From the NCBI GenBank assembly GCA_963835935.1, contig CAWIHK010000001.1, positions 1,612,001-1,676,000 on the forward strand: 64,000 bases of DNA. Reading direction: 5' to 3'. Position numbers and translations under genes: made by a program. Below, piece after piece: positions 53,823 to 62,962 of the stretch. The stretch's first letter is position 1. The number at the start of each line of letters is the position of its first letter. This DNA is from CAWIHK01 sp963835935. Lineage in GTDB: Bacteria; Bacteroidota; Ignavibacteria; UBA10030; CAVZMI01. The notes beneath the pieces were generated by a model. The model was not told the origin of the DNA, searched no databases, and was given only the letters and a program-made list of their open reading frames with translations.

Positions 53823-55037
53823 TTGTTTCCATCCGTTAACGAACAAATGGATATTATCCGCCGCGGAACAGCGGAAATAATTCCTGAAGAAGAGCTTGTT
53901 CAAAAACTTGAACACTCACTCAAATCAAATTCTCCACTCACTATAAAACTCGGCTGCGATCCAAGCCGGCCTGATTTACACTTAGGGCATTCGGTTGTTC
54001 TGAGGAAGATGCGCCAAATTCAGGATCTCGGTCATAAGGCGATTTTAATCATCGGTGACTTTACCGGAATGATTGGAGATCCATCGGGAAAAAATAAGAC
54101 GCGCCCTGCCCTATCGCTTGAACAGACGAGAGAATACGGCCAGAGTTATTTCGAGCAAGCATCCAAAATTCTTTCGAAAAAAGGAATTGAGATTCGGTAC
54201 AATTCAGAATGGCTCGGGCCGATGTCGTTTCAGGAAGTCATCAAGCTTGCTTCAAAGTACACGATCGCACGCATGCTGGAGCGAGACGATTTTTTTAAAC
54301 GTTATCGCAACGGCGAACCGATCAGTGTGCATGAATTCCTTTATCCTCTTGCGCAGGCGATGGACTCGGTAGCCATCAAAGCTGATTTAGAACTTGGCGG
54401 AACCGACCAGAAATTCAATCTGCTGGTTGGAAGAGAAATCCAACGCGAGTATGGCGTCGAAGCACAGGTGATACTGACCATGCCGATTCTTCCCGGAACC
54501 GACGGGGTTGATAAAATGAGTAAATCTCTTGATAATTATATCGGTATCAGTGAATCGCCAAAAGAAATTTTTGGAAAAACAATGTCGATTCCCGACTCGC
54601 TGATAATCGATTATTTTACTCTCTGCACTTCGGTTCCACTAATCGAAATATCGAAAATGAAACAGTCGATGATAGATCAGGATGTTAATCCGCGGGATTT
54701 AAAACGTCGTCTGGCACGAGAGCTTGTTGCGTTGTACTATAATCCGGAATCGGCACAGTCGGCGGAAGAGGAATTCGATGCACTTTTTGTGAAGAAAGAA
54801 ATTCCAGACGATATAGTAGAATATAGGATGCCAGATGGAATATCATCAATTTCATTAATCACTCTTATGTTAGATGCAAAATTAGTTTCATCTAAAAGTG
54901 AAGGGCGCAGGTTGATTCAACAAGGAGGCGTCAGCATCGATGGAAATAAAATCAACGACGAAAATTATATTATAAATATCGACGGGCCAAAAATCGTCAA
55001 AGTTGGTAAACGCCGATTTGTCAAAGTCATGTGTTGA
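53823..55037 (+). CDS. tyrS: Tyrosyl-tRNA synthetase
   Basis: TyrS charges tRNA-Tyr. It is a class I synthetase with the HIGH-type motif LHLGHS in PSRPDLHLGHSVVL, the substrate loop AQAMDSVAIKADLELGGTDQKFN, and the KMSKS loop in DKMSKSLDNYIG. A C-terminal S4 RNA-binding domain follows (LVSSKSEGRRLIQQGGVSI). The TTG start gives MFPSVNEQMDIIRRG, the normal start of the short-HIGH TyrS class, with GAGG somewhat far upstream. The length is 404 residues. smpB precedes and pdaD follows on the same strand. Confidence 0.96.
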   Translation: MFPSVNEQMDIIRRGTAEIIPEEELVQKLEHSLKSNSPLTIKLGCDPSRPDLHLGHSVVLRKMRQIQDLGHKAILIIGDFTGMIGDPSGKNKTRPALSLEQTREYGQSYFEQASKILSKKGIEIRYNSEWLGPMSFQEVIKLASKYTIARMLERDDFFKRYRNGEPISVHEFLYPLAQAMDSVAIKADLELGGTDQKFNLLVGREIQREYGVEAQVILTMPILPGTDGVDKMSKSLDNYIGISESPKEIFGKTMSIPDSLIIDYFTLCTSVPLIEISKMKQSMIDQDVNPRDLKRRLARELVALYYNPESAQSAEEEFDALFVKKEIPDDIVEYRMPDGISSISLITLMLDAKLVSSKSEGRRLIQQGGVSIDGNKINDENYIINIDGPKIVKVGKRRFVKVMC

Positions 55038-55077
55038 ATTGTTAATTATTTTATAATTTAAAAACGGAGATGTTACA

Positions 55078-55623
55078 TTGTATGTGCCGACGAAAATTTT
55101 CTTTACAAAAGGTGTAGGCAGACATAAAGATTACCTGCAATCCTTCGAGCTTGCACTTCGTGATGCTCAAATTGAAAAGTGCAATATCGTTACCGTGTCA
55201 AGTATTTATCCTCCGGGGTGTAAAAGAATTCCCAAAGAGGAAGGTTTAAAATTGCTGTCACCCGGACAAATTACATTTGTCGTGATGGCAAGAAACGCGA
55301 CAAACGAACCAAATCGTCTCATTGCTTCATCCGTCGGAGTGGCAATTCCGGCAGATGGAACTCAGTATGGATATTTGTCGGAACATCATCCATACGGTGA
55401 AACGGATGAACGAGCAGGTGAATATGCCGAAGATCTTGCGGCAACGATGCTCGCTTCAACGTTGGGTGTTGAATTCGATCCGAATACCGGATGGGATGAA
55501 CGGGAACAGTTGTATAAAATGAGCGGCAAGATCGTCAAAACGTACAACGTAACGCAATCTGCCGAAGGCGATAAAAACGGCCTGTGGACGACGGTTATTT
55601 CTTCGGCCGTATTGCTTCCATAA
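55078..55623 (+). CDS. pdaD: Pyruvoyl-dependent arginine decarboxylase
   Basis: This enzyme decarboxylates arginine to agmatine, the first step of one polyamine route. It cuts itself at a Ser-Ser pair to form the pyruvoyl cofactor; the site here is Ser41-Ser42 in VTVSSIYPPGCK. Other family parts are KIFFTKGVGRHKDYLQSFE, QYGYLSEHHPYGETDERAGEYAEDLA and ATMLASTLG. It has 181 residues. It starts with TTG, with GGAG upstream. The family is typical of archaea and Chlorobi-like bacteria. Confidence 0.92.
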   Translation: MYVPTKIFFTKGVGRHKDYLQSFELALRDAQIEKCNIVTVSSIYPPGCKRIPKEEGLKLLSPGQITFVVMARNATNEPNRLIASSVGVAIPADGTQYGYLSEHHPYGETDERAGEYAEDLAATMLASTLGVEFDPNTGWDEREQLYKMSGKIVKTYNVTQSAEGDKNGLWTTVISSAVLLP

Positions 55624-55636
55624 CTGATTTCTAATA

Positions 55637-55672
55637 AATAAAAACGCCTGCTTATTTTCTTAAACAGGCGTT
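55637..55672. terminator. Bidirectional terminator between pdaD and the lytic transglycosylase
   Basis: The arms AACGCCTG (55643-55650) and CAGGCGTT (55665-55672) form a perfect eight-pair stem. On the minus strand it is followed by TTTTTATTTATT, a good T tract for the gene at 55707-56447; on the plus strand the tract after pdaD is poor. Confidence 0.75.
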
Positions 55673-55706
55673 CTTGTATAAAACAAATTCTTACTTTTCT
55701 TTTCAC

Positions 55707-56447
55707 CTAATCGTACATTTTCTGGTAGAGATCGTAATACTCCATCACACGATCCACATACTCGATGGTTTGATGTGAACCGTTGAAATAACCGCTTCGA
55801 GGATGATCAGTCTCCCATACCAGTTGATGTAATGTTGAATAACGCTTGGACAACATTTTCAGCGCTCCCTTTACTCCATGCCAAGAATTTGAATCATCGG
55901 AAAGAAACGTGGCAAGTTGCTGAGCGTCGTTTATTCTTCCAACTCCTGCATTGTATGCTGCAAGTGCCATTTCGAGTCTGTCTTTATCATTCAACGATTT
56001 GAAGATTTCCATGAGTGTGGATAAATGTTTTATCCCTGCAGAAATGTTCTGTCTAGGATTAGTAATGTCTCGTATTCCGATTTCATTACTGATATCATTA
56101 AAAGTCGTCGGCATAATCTGCATCAATCCAATCGCTCCGCGATTGCTTTCAGCGCTTGTATCGAACTTACTTTCTTGATAAATAATAGCAAGCACAAATC
56201 GCCAGTCGATATTATACCGATGAGCATGTGCTTTAATCGTTCTGCCGTATTTTTTAATGATATAGTTAATCCTCTTGTTATTCAGGTCATGATTATCGGG
56301 AAATAATTGAATTGAATCAAAAGATGCGTTCTGCATCGATACCGATTCTTCTGTTTCCTGATCTAAAAGCGATGCCGGTGTCGTCCATGAACAACTAATC
56401 GTCAACGGAATAAGTGTGACGGCTACCAAACCAAGAATTCTTTTCAT
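55707..56447 (-). CDS. Lytic transglycosylase (SLT domain), predicted lipoprotein
   Basis: This enzyme cleaves peptidoglycan glycan strands. The signal ends in the lipobox LTISC (Cys19). The SLT catalytic domain (about 85-235) shows the catalytic Glu in IIYQESKFDTSAES, then GAIGLMQIMPTT, the GIKHLSTLM segment and AYNAGVGRI. This is the SLT family arrangement of Slt70/MltF-like enzymes. It has 246 residues and stands alone, closed by a terminator. Confidence 0.9.
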   Translation of the reverse strand: MKRILGLVAVTLIPLTISCSWTTPASLLDQETEESVSMQNASFDSIQLFPDNHDLNNKRINYIIKKYGRTIKAHAHRYNIDWRFVLAIIYQESKFDTSAESNRGAIGLMQIMPTTFNDISNEIGIRDITNPRQNISAGIKHLSTLMEIFKSLNDKDRLEMALAAYNAGVGRINDAQQLATFLSDDSNSWHGVKGALKMLSKRYSTLHQLVWETDHPRSGYFNGSHQTIEYVDRVMEYYDLYQKMYD

Positions 56448-56905
56448 CTTTCAACCCTCCTCTTCTTTATATCTCGCCTTCCCACATGCTTCGGAAAGAG
56501 AGATATCATGATTTGAGCGGTATAAAAATATTCGCTTGCCGACATATTGTCAAGAAAAAACCTTTATTGGTTACAGCCAAAAATATTATTTTAATAAATG
56601 GATTTAGTATTTATGTTATAAATATGAAACATTTGCAGTTCTAAGTTATTATCGGCATTAAGTACGATAAACATTAGCCATTTTATCGCGGCAGATTGGC
56701 AGAGAATAAGTAATATTTTTTTTAATTTGATTTTCATATATGTAATAACAAGAGTCCTGAATAATTAGTTCATTAGAACAAACAGAATATTCAGGATGCA
56801 GAATTAATATTTTCAGATGAAAAATGTTATCGTAAGAATTTTTGTATGCAACAATATTTCATGAAACACAAAAGGGATGTTCTTCAACAACAAAATACTA
56901 GATGA
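56448..56905. other. Intergenic region, no gene seen
   Basis: This is 458 bases of AT-rich DNA between the lytic transglycosylase promoter side and the rlpA stop. It holds a perfect nine-base inverted repeat (TCCTGAATA at 56755-56763, TATTCAGGA at 56788-56796) with a 24-base spacer. I find no open frame, tRNA or terminator I can support. Confidence 0.55.
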
Positions 56906-57451
56906 TTAATTGCTTTTTGGTTCCTTGGGTCCCCACTCGATCACCTCAACTCGAACATTGGCGGTTCCCGGGCCGATCATGTTAAGTTCTTTTGCAGCCA
57001 TATACGATAAATCGATGATTCTGTTTTTCACAAACGGCCCGCGATCGTTGATACGAACGATAACAGTTTTACCGTTATCTAAATTCGTAACTTTCACTCT
57101 TGTATTGAACGGATGTGACGGATGAGCCGCAGTCAATGCATGCATATCATAGATTTCGCCGTTCGAAGTTTTTCGGCCGTTGAATTCCTCGGCATAAAAT
57201 GACGCCACTCCTTCTTCAATTGCCGACGATTTATCGGGCCTCACAGCATCCTTTTTTCCCGAATAGAACCTGGGAGATGATGCGCATCCATAAAAATAAA
57301 AAAGGATAAAGCAATAGAGGCTGATAATTACAAGTAATCTAGCGCCTCGATGAAAAAACAATTTGATTAATTCAAAACTTGAAGACAATTTTTTTATATT
57401 TGGGCCAGATTCAGATCGAAGAATAACCATCATTCTTTTGAAATTCGACAC
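56906..57451 (-). CDS. rlpA: RlpA-like septal ring lytic transglycosylase, predicted lipoprotein
   Basis: RlpA-type proteins have a double-psi beta-barrel that in some bacteria cleaves glycan strands lacking stem peptides. The barrel covers about residues 83-175, with GVASFYAEEFNGRKTSNGE, ALTAAHPSHPFNTRVKVTN, VIVRINDRGPF and RIIDLSYMAA. A signal with lipobox-like YFYGC (Cys56) precedes it, after an unusually long N-terminal stretch of about 35 residues. The GTG start overlaps the manC stop by one base, but a later start is possible. No SPOR domain is present. Confidence 0.88.
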   Translation of the reverse strand: MSNFKRMMVILRSESGPNIKKLSSSFELIKLFFHRGARLLVIISLYCFILFYFYGCASSPRFYSGKKDAVRPDKSSAIEEGVASFYAEEFNGRKTSNGEIYDMHALTAAHPSHPFNTRVKVTNLDNGKTVIVRINDRGPFVKNRIIDLSYMAAKELNMIGPGTANVRVEVIEWGPKEPKSN

Positions 57452-57682
57452 TAGAGATATTCATTTAATTTTTTACGGCGCAGATAATCTACAATTTCTT
57501 TGACTTCTTGAGATTTTCCTCTTTTGCAGATTAGTAAAGCATCATCCGTGTTGATAACGATAAGATCTTCAACATCAATTAAGCCGATAACTTTTTCGGA
57601 TGTCTGGATGATGCAATTCTTCGTATCTTTTGCGATTATATTTCCAGAGATAACATTTCCATTCTCGTCTTTCTCAGAATAT
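57451..57682 (-). pseudogene. manC: Mannose-1-phosphate guanylyltransferase, C-terminal part in a shifted frame
   Basis: This stretch continues manC in another frame. It begins with SEKDENGNVISGN and goes on with IIAKDTKNCIIQTSEKVIGL and VINTDDALLICKRGKSQEVKEIV, the left-handed helix end that follows the catalytic part in this family. One extra base near 57677-57682 (removing one T from ATATTCTGAG restores VYRISEKDENG) breaks the frame. The same frame stays open up to 57813, but before the break it only shadows the catalytic part. It may be a real inactivating change or a sequencing error. Confidence 0.8.
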
Positions 57683-58540
57683 CCGATATACTTCATCCCA
57701 CGATCCCACATCACTCCATCCAAAATTGCCTCGAAGAACGAAAACATCCTTAGCTTTTTCCATGATTCCGTAATCGATAGATATGCTCCGGATGATGCCG
57801 TACACGTATTCAAGTGTCGATGTATACTTCTCGGTTCCTAGCACTGCATCCACCTTTTGAAATTCTTCGTACATTTCAGGAAGGTGCAGCCGGAACTTTT
57901 CAATAATTGAATCTACACGCCAAATGAACATCCCGCTGTTCCAGACAAAATCGCCGCTTTCGAGAAAACGTTCTGCCAATTGAAAATTCGGTTTTTCGGC
58001 AAATGTTTTTACACGAAATGCGCCAAACGGCATATAAGGATTATTTCTGAGTTCATCATCCGCCACCTGAATGTATCCGTATCCAACTTCCGGCCTTGCG
58101 GGATGAATTCCGATTGTGACGAGCGCGCCTGAATCACTTGCAACCTGAATTCCATTTTGTACAACACGGAGAAATTCTGTTACATCTGCGATAATATGGT
58201 CAGCAGGTAAAACCACCATGACCGCAGTCGGGTCTATGCGTTGCATGAAAAGAGCGGAAAGAAAAATGCATGGCGCAGTACTTCTGCCAATAGGTTCTAC
58301 GAGAACGTTTGATGGCGGAATTTCAGATAATTGTTTAAGAATTGGAGCTTTTTGTGTTTTATTTGTAATGATGAAAATATCTTTTGGATTGATAAGATTT
58401 TTAATGCGGCCAACTGTATTTTGGATTAGAGTTCCATCACCAATAATTTGGAGTAATTGCTTGGGGAATTTTTCACGGCTCTTCGGCCAAAACCGTGCCC
58501 CGACCCCACCGGCCATTATTAATCCAAACACACGCGCCAT
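57674..58540 (-). CDS. manC: Mannose-1-phosphate guanylyltransferase, N-terminal catalytic part (frameshifted gene)
   Basis: ManC makes GDP-mannose from GTP and mannose-1-phosphate for glycan synthesis. The 288 residues hold the nucleotidyltransferase domain: GLIMAGGVGARFWPKSREKFPKQLL, VLPADHIIAD, GIHPARPEVGYGYIQ, FAEKPNFQLAE, WNSGMFIWRVD and FGWSDVGSWDEVY. The frame then meets a TGA at 57674 just after YRIF. The normal protein has about 355 residues, and the missing end is encoded in another frame directly downstream. The catalytic residues are all in this part. Confidence 0.88.
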   Translation of the reverse strand: MARVFGLIMAGGVGARFWPKSREKFPKQLLQIIGDGTLIQNTVGRIKNLINPKDIFIITNKTQKAPILKQLSEIPPSNVLVEPIGRSTAPCIFLSALFMQRIDPTAVMVVLPADHIIADVTEFLRVVQNGIQVASDSGALVTIGIHPARPEVGYGYIQVADDELRNNPYMPFGAFRVKTFAEKPNFQLAERFLESGDFVWNSGMFIWRVDSIIEKFRLHLPEMYEEFQKVDAVLGTEKYTSTLEYVYGIIRSISIDYGIMEKAKDVFVLRGNFGWSDVGSWDEVYRIF

Positions 58541-58574
58541 TCTAATGTTATTCCTTCTAATCTTTCCCGGTTTT

Positions 58575-59330
58575 TTATAACGATCGTGAAGCAGTGCGCA
58601 TTGCAGTTGTCTGGTTTTTAAGGCCAGAGATATCGAATTTTGTACCAGTTCCGACGATTTTTTCCAGGTTATTGGCAGTCGCTGTTAAAAGATCGATAAC
58701 CTTTGGAGAATTTCGAATCTTCTTCGTTGTCGCCACCTGCAACACCTGTGTGAGTACTGCAACAAAATCGTTGACTGACGGGTTGTTCAATACCAGCAGC
58801 TCTTTCGATTTTTCTTCACAGACTTCTTGTAAATGGTCGAAAGCATTTTCGAAAGCGTCTGGATCCTCACTCGATTCTTTTAACTGCATTATGAGGACTT
58901 CTAATGATTGTAAAAAAGGAGCTGTAATAGTGTCTGCAGGCACAGATGGCGCTACATTGCCGGCTGGAACAGGACTAGCCGGTTTTGTTCCTGTGGTTGC
59001 GGGTTTTGCTTGAGGAACTGGCGGGAGTTCTTCGTCCCATTCGATGAAAGGACTCAACGTCCGAGCTATGCGCTCGCGATCCGCCTCGTATTCTTCATCT
59101 TTGATTCCTGATTTCCTTGAACGATCAGTAATCCACATGCAGGTTAATGCAAATGATTCCAATCCAGTCACTCGATAGATGCGTTTTAATTCTTCATCTA
59201 CGATTTTCGCTTTTTCGATTTTTGTAATCATTTGTGAAAGTCGACTAGTATTTTTCTCTGAGAGAAATCCTTCGACTTCCGAACTGCACGAACGAAGCAC
59301 TTTTGTTAAATAAGCTTGAGCATTATCCAT
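58575..59330 (-). CDS. Unknown protein with Pro/Ala-rich linker
   Basis: I do not recognise this 251-residue protein. It has no signal peptide or membrane segment. An N-terminal helical domain (1-95) and a C-terminal helical domain (about 135-250) are joined by a linker rich in Pro, Ala, Val and Thr (about 102-135, with repeated PA and PV pairs). The ends are polar and the C-terminus is Ser/Arg-rich (TAMRTASRSL). It lies between alr and manC on the same strand, four bases after alr. Confidence 0.6.
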   Translation of the reverse strand: MDNAQAYLTKVLRSCSSEVEGFLSEKNTSRLSQMITKIEKAKIVDEELKRIYRVTGLESFALTCMWITDRSRKSGIKDEEYEADRERIARTLSPFIEWDEELPPVPQAKPATTGTKPASPVPAGNVAPSVPADTITAPFLQSLEVLIMQLKESSEDPDAFENAFDHLQEVCEEKSKELLVLNNPSVNDFVAVLTQVLQVATTKKIRNSPKVIDLLTATANNLEKIVGTGTKFDISGLKNQTTAMRTASRSL

Positions 59331-59333
59331 ATG

Positions 59334-60452
59334 TTACTCCACATAGATTCGGGGAACCCGGGGTGAAATTAAGCTTAATACTTCATACGGAATAGTACCA
59401 AGTGCGTCGGCAATGTCCCATGCGGTAATTTTTTCAACTCCGTCACTACCCAACAAAGTTACCCGATCACCGAGATGCACTGGTACGTCCATTCCGACAT
59501 CCACAAGAATTTGATCCATGCAAATTGCACCTACAACCGGAAAGCGATTCCCGTTAATTAGTGCAGACGCTTTCCCTGTCAAAAGTTTACTATAGCCGTC
59601 TGCATATCCGATTGTAACAGCGGCAATTCGCGTTTTTGATTTTGTTGTATACAATCTTCCATAACTAAGCGGAACTCCGGCATCGACTGTCTTAAGATGA
59701 TTAATTCGCGAATGCAACGATAATGCCGGCTTCAGAGGAATCCGTTCCGAAGTTTGGTGAGATGGATAATAACCGTACAACATCAAACCCGGTCGGACGA
59801 TGTCAAAATACGATTCAGGAATATCAAGAATTGCTCCGCTGTTGGCACAATGAATCATGGGAATCGCGATACCTTCTTCTTTCAGTTTGTCGAGAACACT
59901 TTGAAAACGTTCCAATTGAATATACGAAAATGTTTTGTCGGCTTCATCCGCAGTTGCAAAATGCGTATAAACTCCGTGTAATTCAATGTGAGGCAATCGA
60001 ACAATACGCTTGATGAACGCAAGCGCTTCCTGCCACAACACACCGACACGCCCCATCCCGCTGTCAATTTTTATATGAACTCCGGCTTTTAATTTCAGAA
60101 CACCTGCAAGTGTGTTAAGAGCTTCCGCAAGTTCATAATTGCATAAATCTATATCGATTGCATTTTCGACGTACAATGGCAGTTGATCTACGACCGGTGG
60201 AGAAAACGCCATGATAGGAACATCTGGAAATGATGTTCGCAACGTAACTCCCTCTTCAGCAGTCGCAACTCCGAGCCACTTTGCTCCTGCATTCAACACA
60301 ACATGAGCAACTCGAACATCACCATGGCCATAAGCATTCGCCTTTACAACAGCCATTATATCTGTCTTGCCGACAAGTTGTTTTATTTGCCGGAAATTAA
60401 ACTCTATGGCTTTCAGATCGACGATCGCATGCGTCGGCCGTACAATATTCAT
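59334..60452 (-). CDS. alr: Alanine racemase
   Basis: Alr makes D-alanine for peptidoglycan, using PLP. The PLP Lys37 is in VVKANAYGHGD. Further parts are HIKIDSGMGRVGV, HCANSGAILD, RPGLMLYGYYPS, and the C-terminal SYGRLYTTK, AAVTIGYADGYSK with the catalytic Tyr, and GAICMDQILVDV. The length of 372 residues is normal and there is no MurF fusion. Confidence 0.96.
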   Translation of the reverse strand: MNIVRPTHAIVDLKAIEFNFRQIKQLVGKTDIMAVVKANAYGHGDVRVAHVVLNAGAKWLGVATAEEGVTLRTSFPDVPIMAFSPPVVDQLPLYVENAIDIDLCNYELAEALNTLAGVLKLKAGVHIKIDSGMGRVGVLWQEALAFIKRIVRLPHIELHGVYTHFATADEADKTFSYIQLERFQSVLDKLKEEGIAIPMIHCANSGAILDIPESYFDIVRPGLMLYGYYPSHQTSERIPLKPALSLHSRINHLKTVDAGVPLSYGRLYTTKSKTRIAAVTIGYADGYSKLLTGKASALINGNRFPVVGAICMDQILVDVGMDVPVHLGDRVTLLGSDGVEKITAWDIADALGTIPYEVLSLISPRVPRIYVE

Positions 60453-60531
60453 TCTGGTTTGTCGGACTTTTAATGATTGACGAATATATCATTTTCAATT
60501 GTGAGAATCAATCTTTGAATCTTCAAGATAT

Positions 60532-61572
60532 CTACTCTTTAGAAATTTTTAGTATCCCGAGAGCTGTCGCCTCTACTTCATCTAGTGTAATTTCCTCTAT
60601 GTTTCCATTTTTCCCCTGCAGATATTTATGGCCTGAATTCCATGGCGCCCATTCGTGAGGATTCGTTGATCCGAATAATGAAAGAATATGTGTTCGTGTC
60701 GCTGCGGCAACATGCATTGTTCCGGTATCGTTCGTTACATAAAGATCAAATGAATCTATAAATGCTGCGATTTCCTTGATGGAATAACCCCGCAAGATTG
60801 TGTACGGACAATTGAGATGCGTTCTCATAATCTGAACAGGCTCATCATCCATCGGGCCTGCAGTTATGACTATGTGAACGTTGGATGAAGCGTATAACCT
60901 TTCAGCAAGTTGAGCAAATTTTATTGCATCCCATCGATTGGGCGGCTTTCCTGCACCGGGATGAATTCCAACGATTTTTTTTCGGCCATTTTTTTCTTTT
61001 TCAAGAAATTTTCTTGCTTGAGTCAGATCCGCTTCACGAAGTCCGATATCGAATGAATAATCGGTTGTATCGGCTCCGAGGAATCGTACGGTGTCAAGAT
61101 TTCTATCAATTTGATGACGCTGCGGTGTTGCACTCCAATCAAGAGGCAGCGGATGTGTGAAGAAAAATGTACTGGCATTTTTCTTTCCATTTATCTTGAA
61201 CGGACCTACACGAATTTGGGCGCCTGTTATCCAAGCAAGCGCATTACTAGTGAATGAGCTGGATACAGTTGACATGACGATGGCAATGTCCGGTTTTGGA
61301 TTTCGTATTTGATGAAGGAAGGAAAAAAACATGAAAGGCGATCTGGACAATACAACTTTATCGTAGTTCAAAACTTTGTCGAGTAACGGGCAATCTTCCA
61401 TTACTTCATAATTAACCGGACTTGCAATCAACGTCAATCGTGCAAGGGGAAATCTCGTCTTCAATGCTCGATAGGAAGGAATGGCACATAACATATCGCC
61501 CAATTGATTATGTTGTCGAACGATATAAATATTCCTAATTGTAAATGAATCAAGCTGAAGCAAATCGTTCAT
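60532..61572 (-). CDS. Glycosyltransferase family 9 (heptosyltransferase-like)
   Basis: This is a GT-B glycosyltransferase of family 9, which adds heptose or related sugars to the lipopolysaccharide core. The start IYIVRQHNQLGDMLCAIPSYRAL is typical, as are IGIHPGAGKPPNRWDAIKFAQLA and the donor site DLYVTNDTGTMHVAAATRTHILSLFGSTNPHEWAP (in two pieces). It has 346 residues and no signal. It follows the GWxTD gene by six bases. The sugar donor is not decided by sequence. Confidence 0.9.
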   Translation of the reverse strand: MNDLLQLDSFTIRNIYIVRQHNQLGDMLCAIPSYRALKTRFPLARLTLIASPVNYEVMEDCPLLDKVLNYDKVVLSRSPFMFFSFLHQIRNPKPDIAIVMSTVSSSFTSNALAWITGAQIRVGPFKINGKKNASTFFFTHPLPLDWSATPQRHQIDRNLDTVRFLGADTTDYSFDIGLREADLTQARKFLEKEKNGRKKIVGIHPGAGKPPNRWDAIKFAQLAERLYASSNVHIVITAGPMDDEPVQIMRTHLNCPYTILRGYSIKEIAAFIDSFDLYVTNDTGTMHVAAATRTHILSLFGSTNPHEWAPWNSGHKYLQGKNGNIEEITLDEVEATALGILKISKE

Positions 61573-61578
61573 CCGATA

Positions 61579-62958
61579 CTAATTTACCGTTACTTTATCT
61601 TGCCAATTATCATCATGCAATTCATTTTGATGCGTAGAATGCACTAGGATATAATCGGAAAAACCCGATTGGTCGGCAAAAACAAATATCACTCCACCTT
61701 GAATATTTTGATATGTCCAAATTTCATAAGGACGCTCATTTGATCCATTCGGATGCCGTTCTACATCGTCCGGTGGTCCATATATGATATATACTCGTCC
61801 ACGATCTGTTTTAAATCCTTTACGCCCCATGGCTCTAAAATTTTGATTTGCATATTCAACACGTTTCAAATATTCTGATTTAAAGTCGGTCATTGATGCT
61901 GAAGTATCTCGAACTCTCCAAAAGTTGTACATGAAATTCCGTTTAGCATCCACGCCCGCTAATGCCTGATAATGAGATTTGTCATCGCCGGTATAAAGAT
62001 AAGATACCACCTCAAATTCTCTATTCAATTCTTCTTCGTCCATTGTTGCGTAAACGCTGCTTGATACACCTGAGAAGGCAGTGACTATCTTCGTTGTATC
62101 AACTATACCGGGATTATAAATGAAAAACTTTTTCCCTGATACGGCAAGTTTTCCACCCAAAGAATCGTTAATGGAAAATAAAAAAGTATATGTTCCATTC
62201 GGCAATTTGCTAATATTAATTGTTCCTGCTTCAACGCTCGATTCATTATGCCGGGGCTTTGATTTTTTCTGCGAAATAACTTCTCTCCCCATTGCGTTAA
62301 ATACGGATGCTTGTGTATAGAAATTTTTCTCACTCGTATTTGCATTTAGGTTATATACTTCGACATAGTAAAATAGAATAGGCATCCCGACTCCAAAGTA
62401 GTGAATCGGGTTTGGAATCACTTCGAGTGTATTTTTATAGAACGGACTTTCTTTCGCTCCGTCACTCTTAATTGAACTGCATAATTCAACATCGCTCAAT
62501 CCAAGCAAAGATTTATCAGTGAATAGAATTGATTGCATGGGTATTGAAAGACTATCGTGAAATGAAGGCTTGAACTCATCTTCTACTTTGATACACACAT
62601 CGTATTCTCCTGCAGGTATGAAAAATGAATATAAGCCCGCGAGAGCATTTTGTGGTTGCCTGCCTACGGTATCGGTATAAACTTTTGGAATTCGCCACCG
62701 GCCTATTGCGATAACAGAGTCAGATTTCTGTTTTTTAACTTGAGCAGTAAATAAAGCGCTTACCTCATATCCTTTATCTGTCTTATGAAGAGACAAAGGC
62801 TGTTCCGAAAATGAGTAATATATTTCCAAATAAACATTCGAAGAATCTCCCCGGTAACGAGAATAATCGACATTAAGACCTAGATTCTGCTGAGAAAACA
62901 CCAGCAATATCATACTTGTCGAGACTATTAAAATATTTACAATGTTCCTTATTTTCAT
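61579..62958 (-). CDS. GWxTD-domain protein, exported
   Basis: This 459-residue exported protein ends in a GWxTD domain (about 330-450). The parts are YNFWRVRDTSASM, FKSEYLKRVEYANQNFRAMG, then RKGFKTDRGRVYIIYGPPDDVE and RPYEIWTYQNIQGGVIFVF. The usual Trp of the name motif is Phe here. The first 300 residues are beta-rich repeats of unknown fold after a signal segment (ending VFSQQ near residue 24). GWxTD proteins are found in the FCB group and relatives; their role is unknown. Confidence 0.85.
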   Translation of the reverse strand: MKIRNIVNILIVSTSMILLVFSQQNLGLNVDYSRYRGDSSNVYLEIYYSFSEQPLSLHKTDKGYEVSALFTAQVKKQKSDSVIAIGRWRIPKVYTDTVGRQPQNALAGLYSFFIPAGEYDVCIKVEDEFKPSFHDSLSIPMQSILFTDKSLLGLSDVELCSSIKSDGAKESPFYKNTLEVIPNPIHYFGVGMPILFYYVEVYNLNANTSEKNFYTQASVFNAMGREVISQKKSKPRHNESSVEAGTINISKLPNGTYTFLFSINDSLGGKLAVSGKKFFIYNPGIVDTTKIVTAFSGVSSSVYATMDEEELNREFEVVSYLYTGDDKSHYQALAGVDAKRNFMYNFWRVRDTSASMTDFKSEYLKRVEYANQNFRAMGRKGFKTDRGRVYIIYGPPDDVERHPNGSNERPYEIWTYQNIQGGVIFVFADQSGFSDYILVHSTHQNELHDDNWQDKVTVN

Positions 62959-62962
62959 TTTA

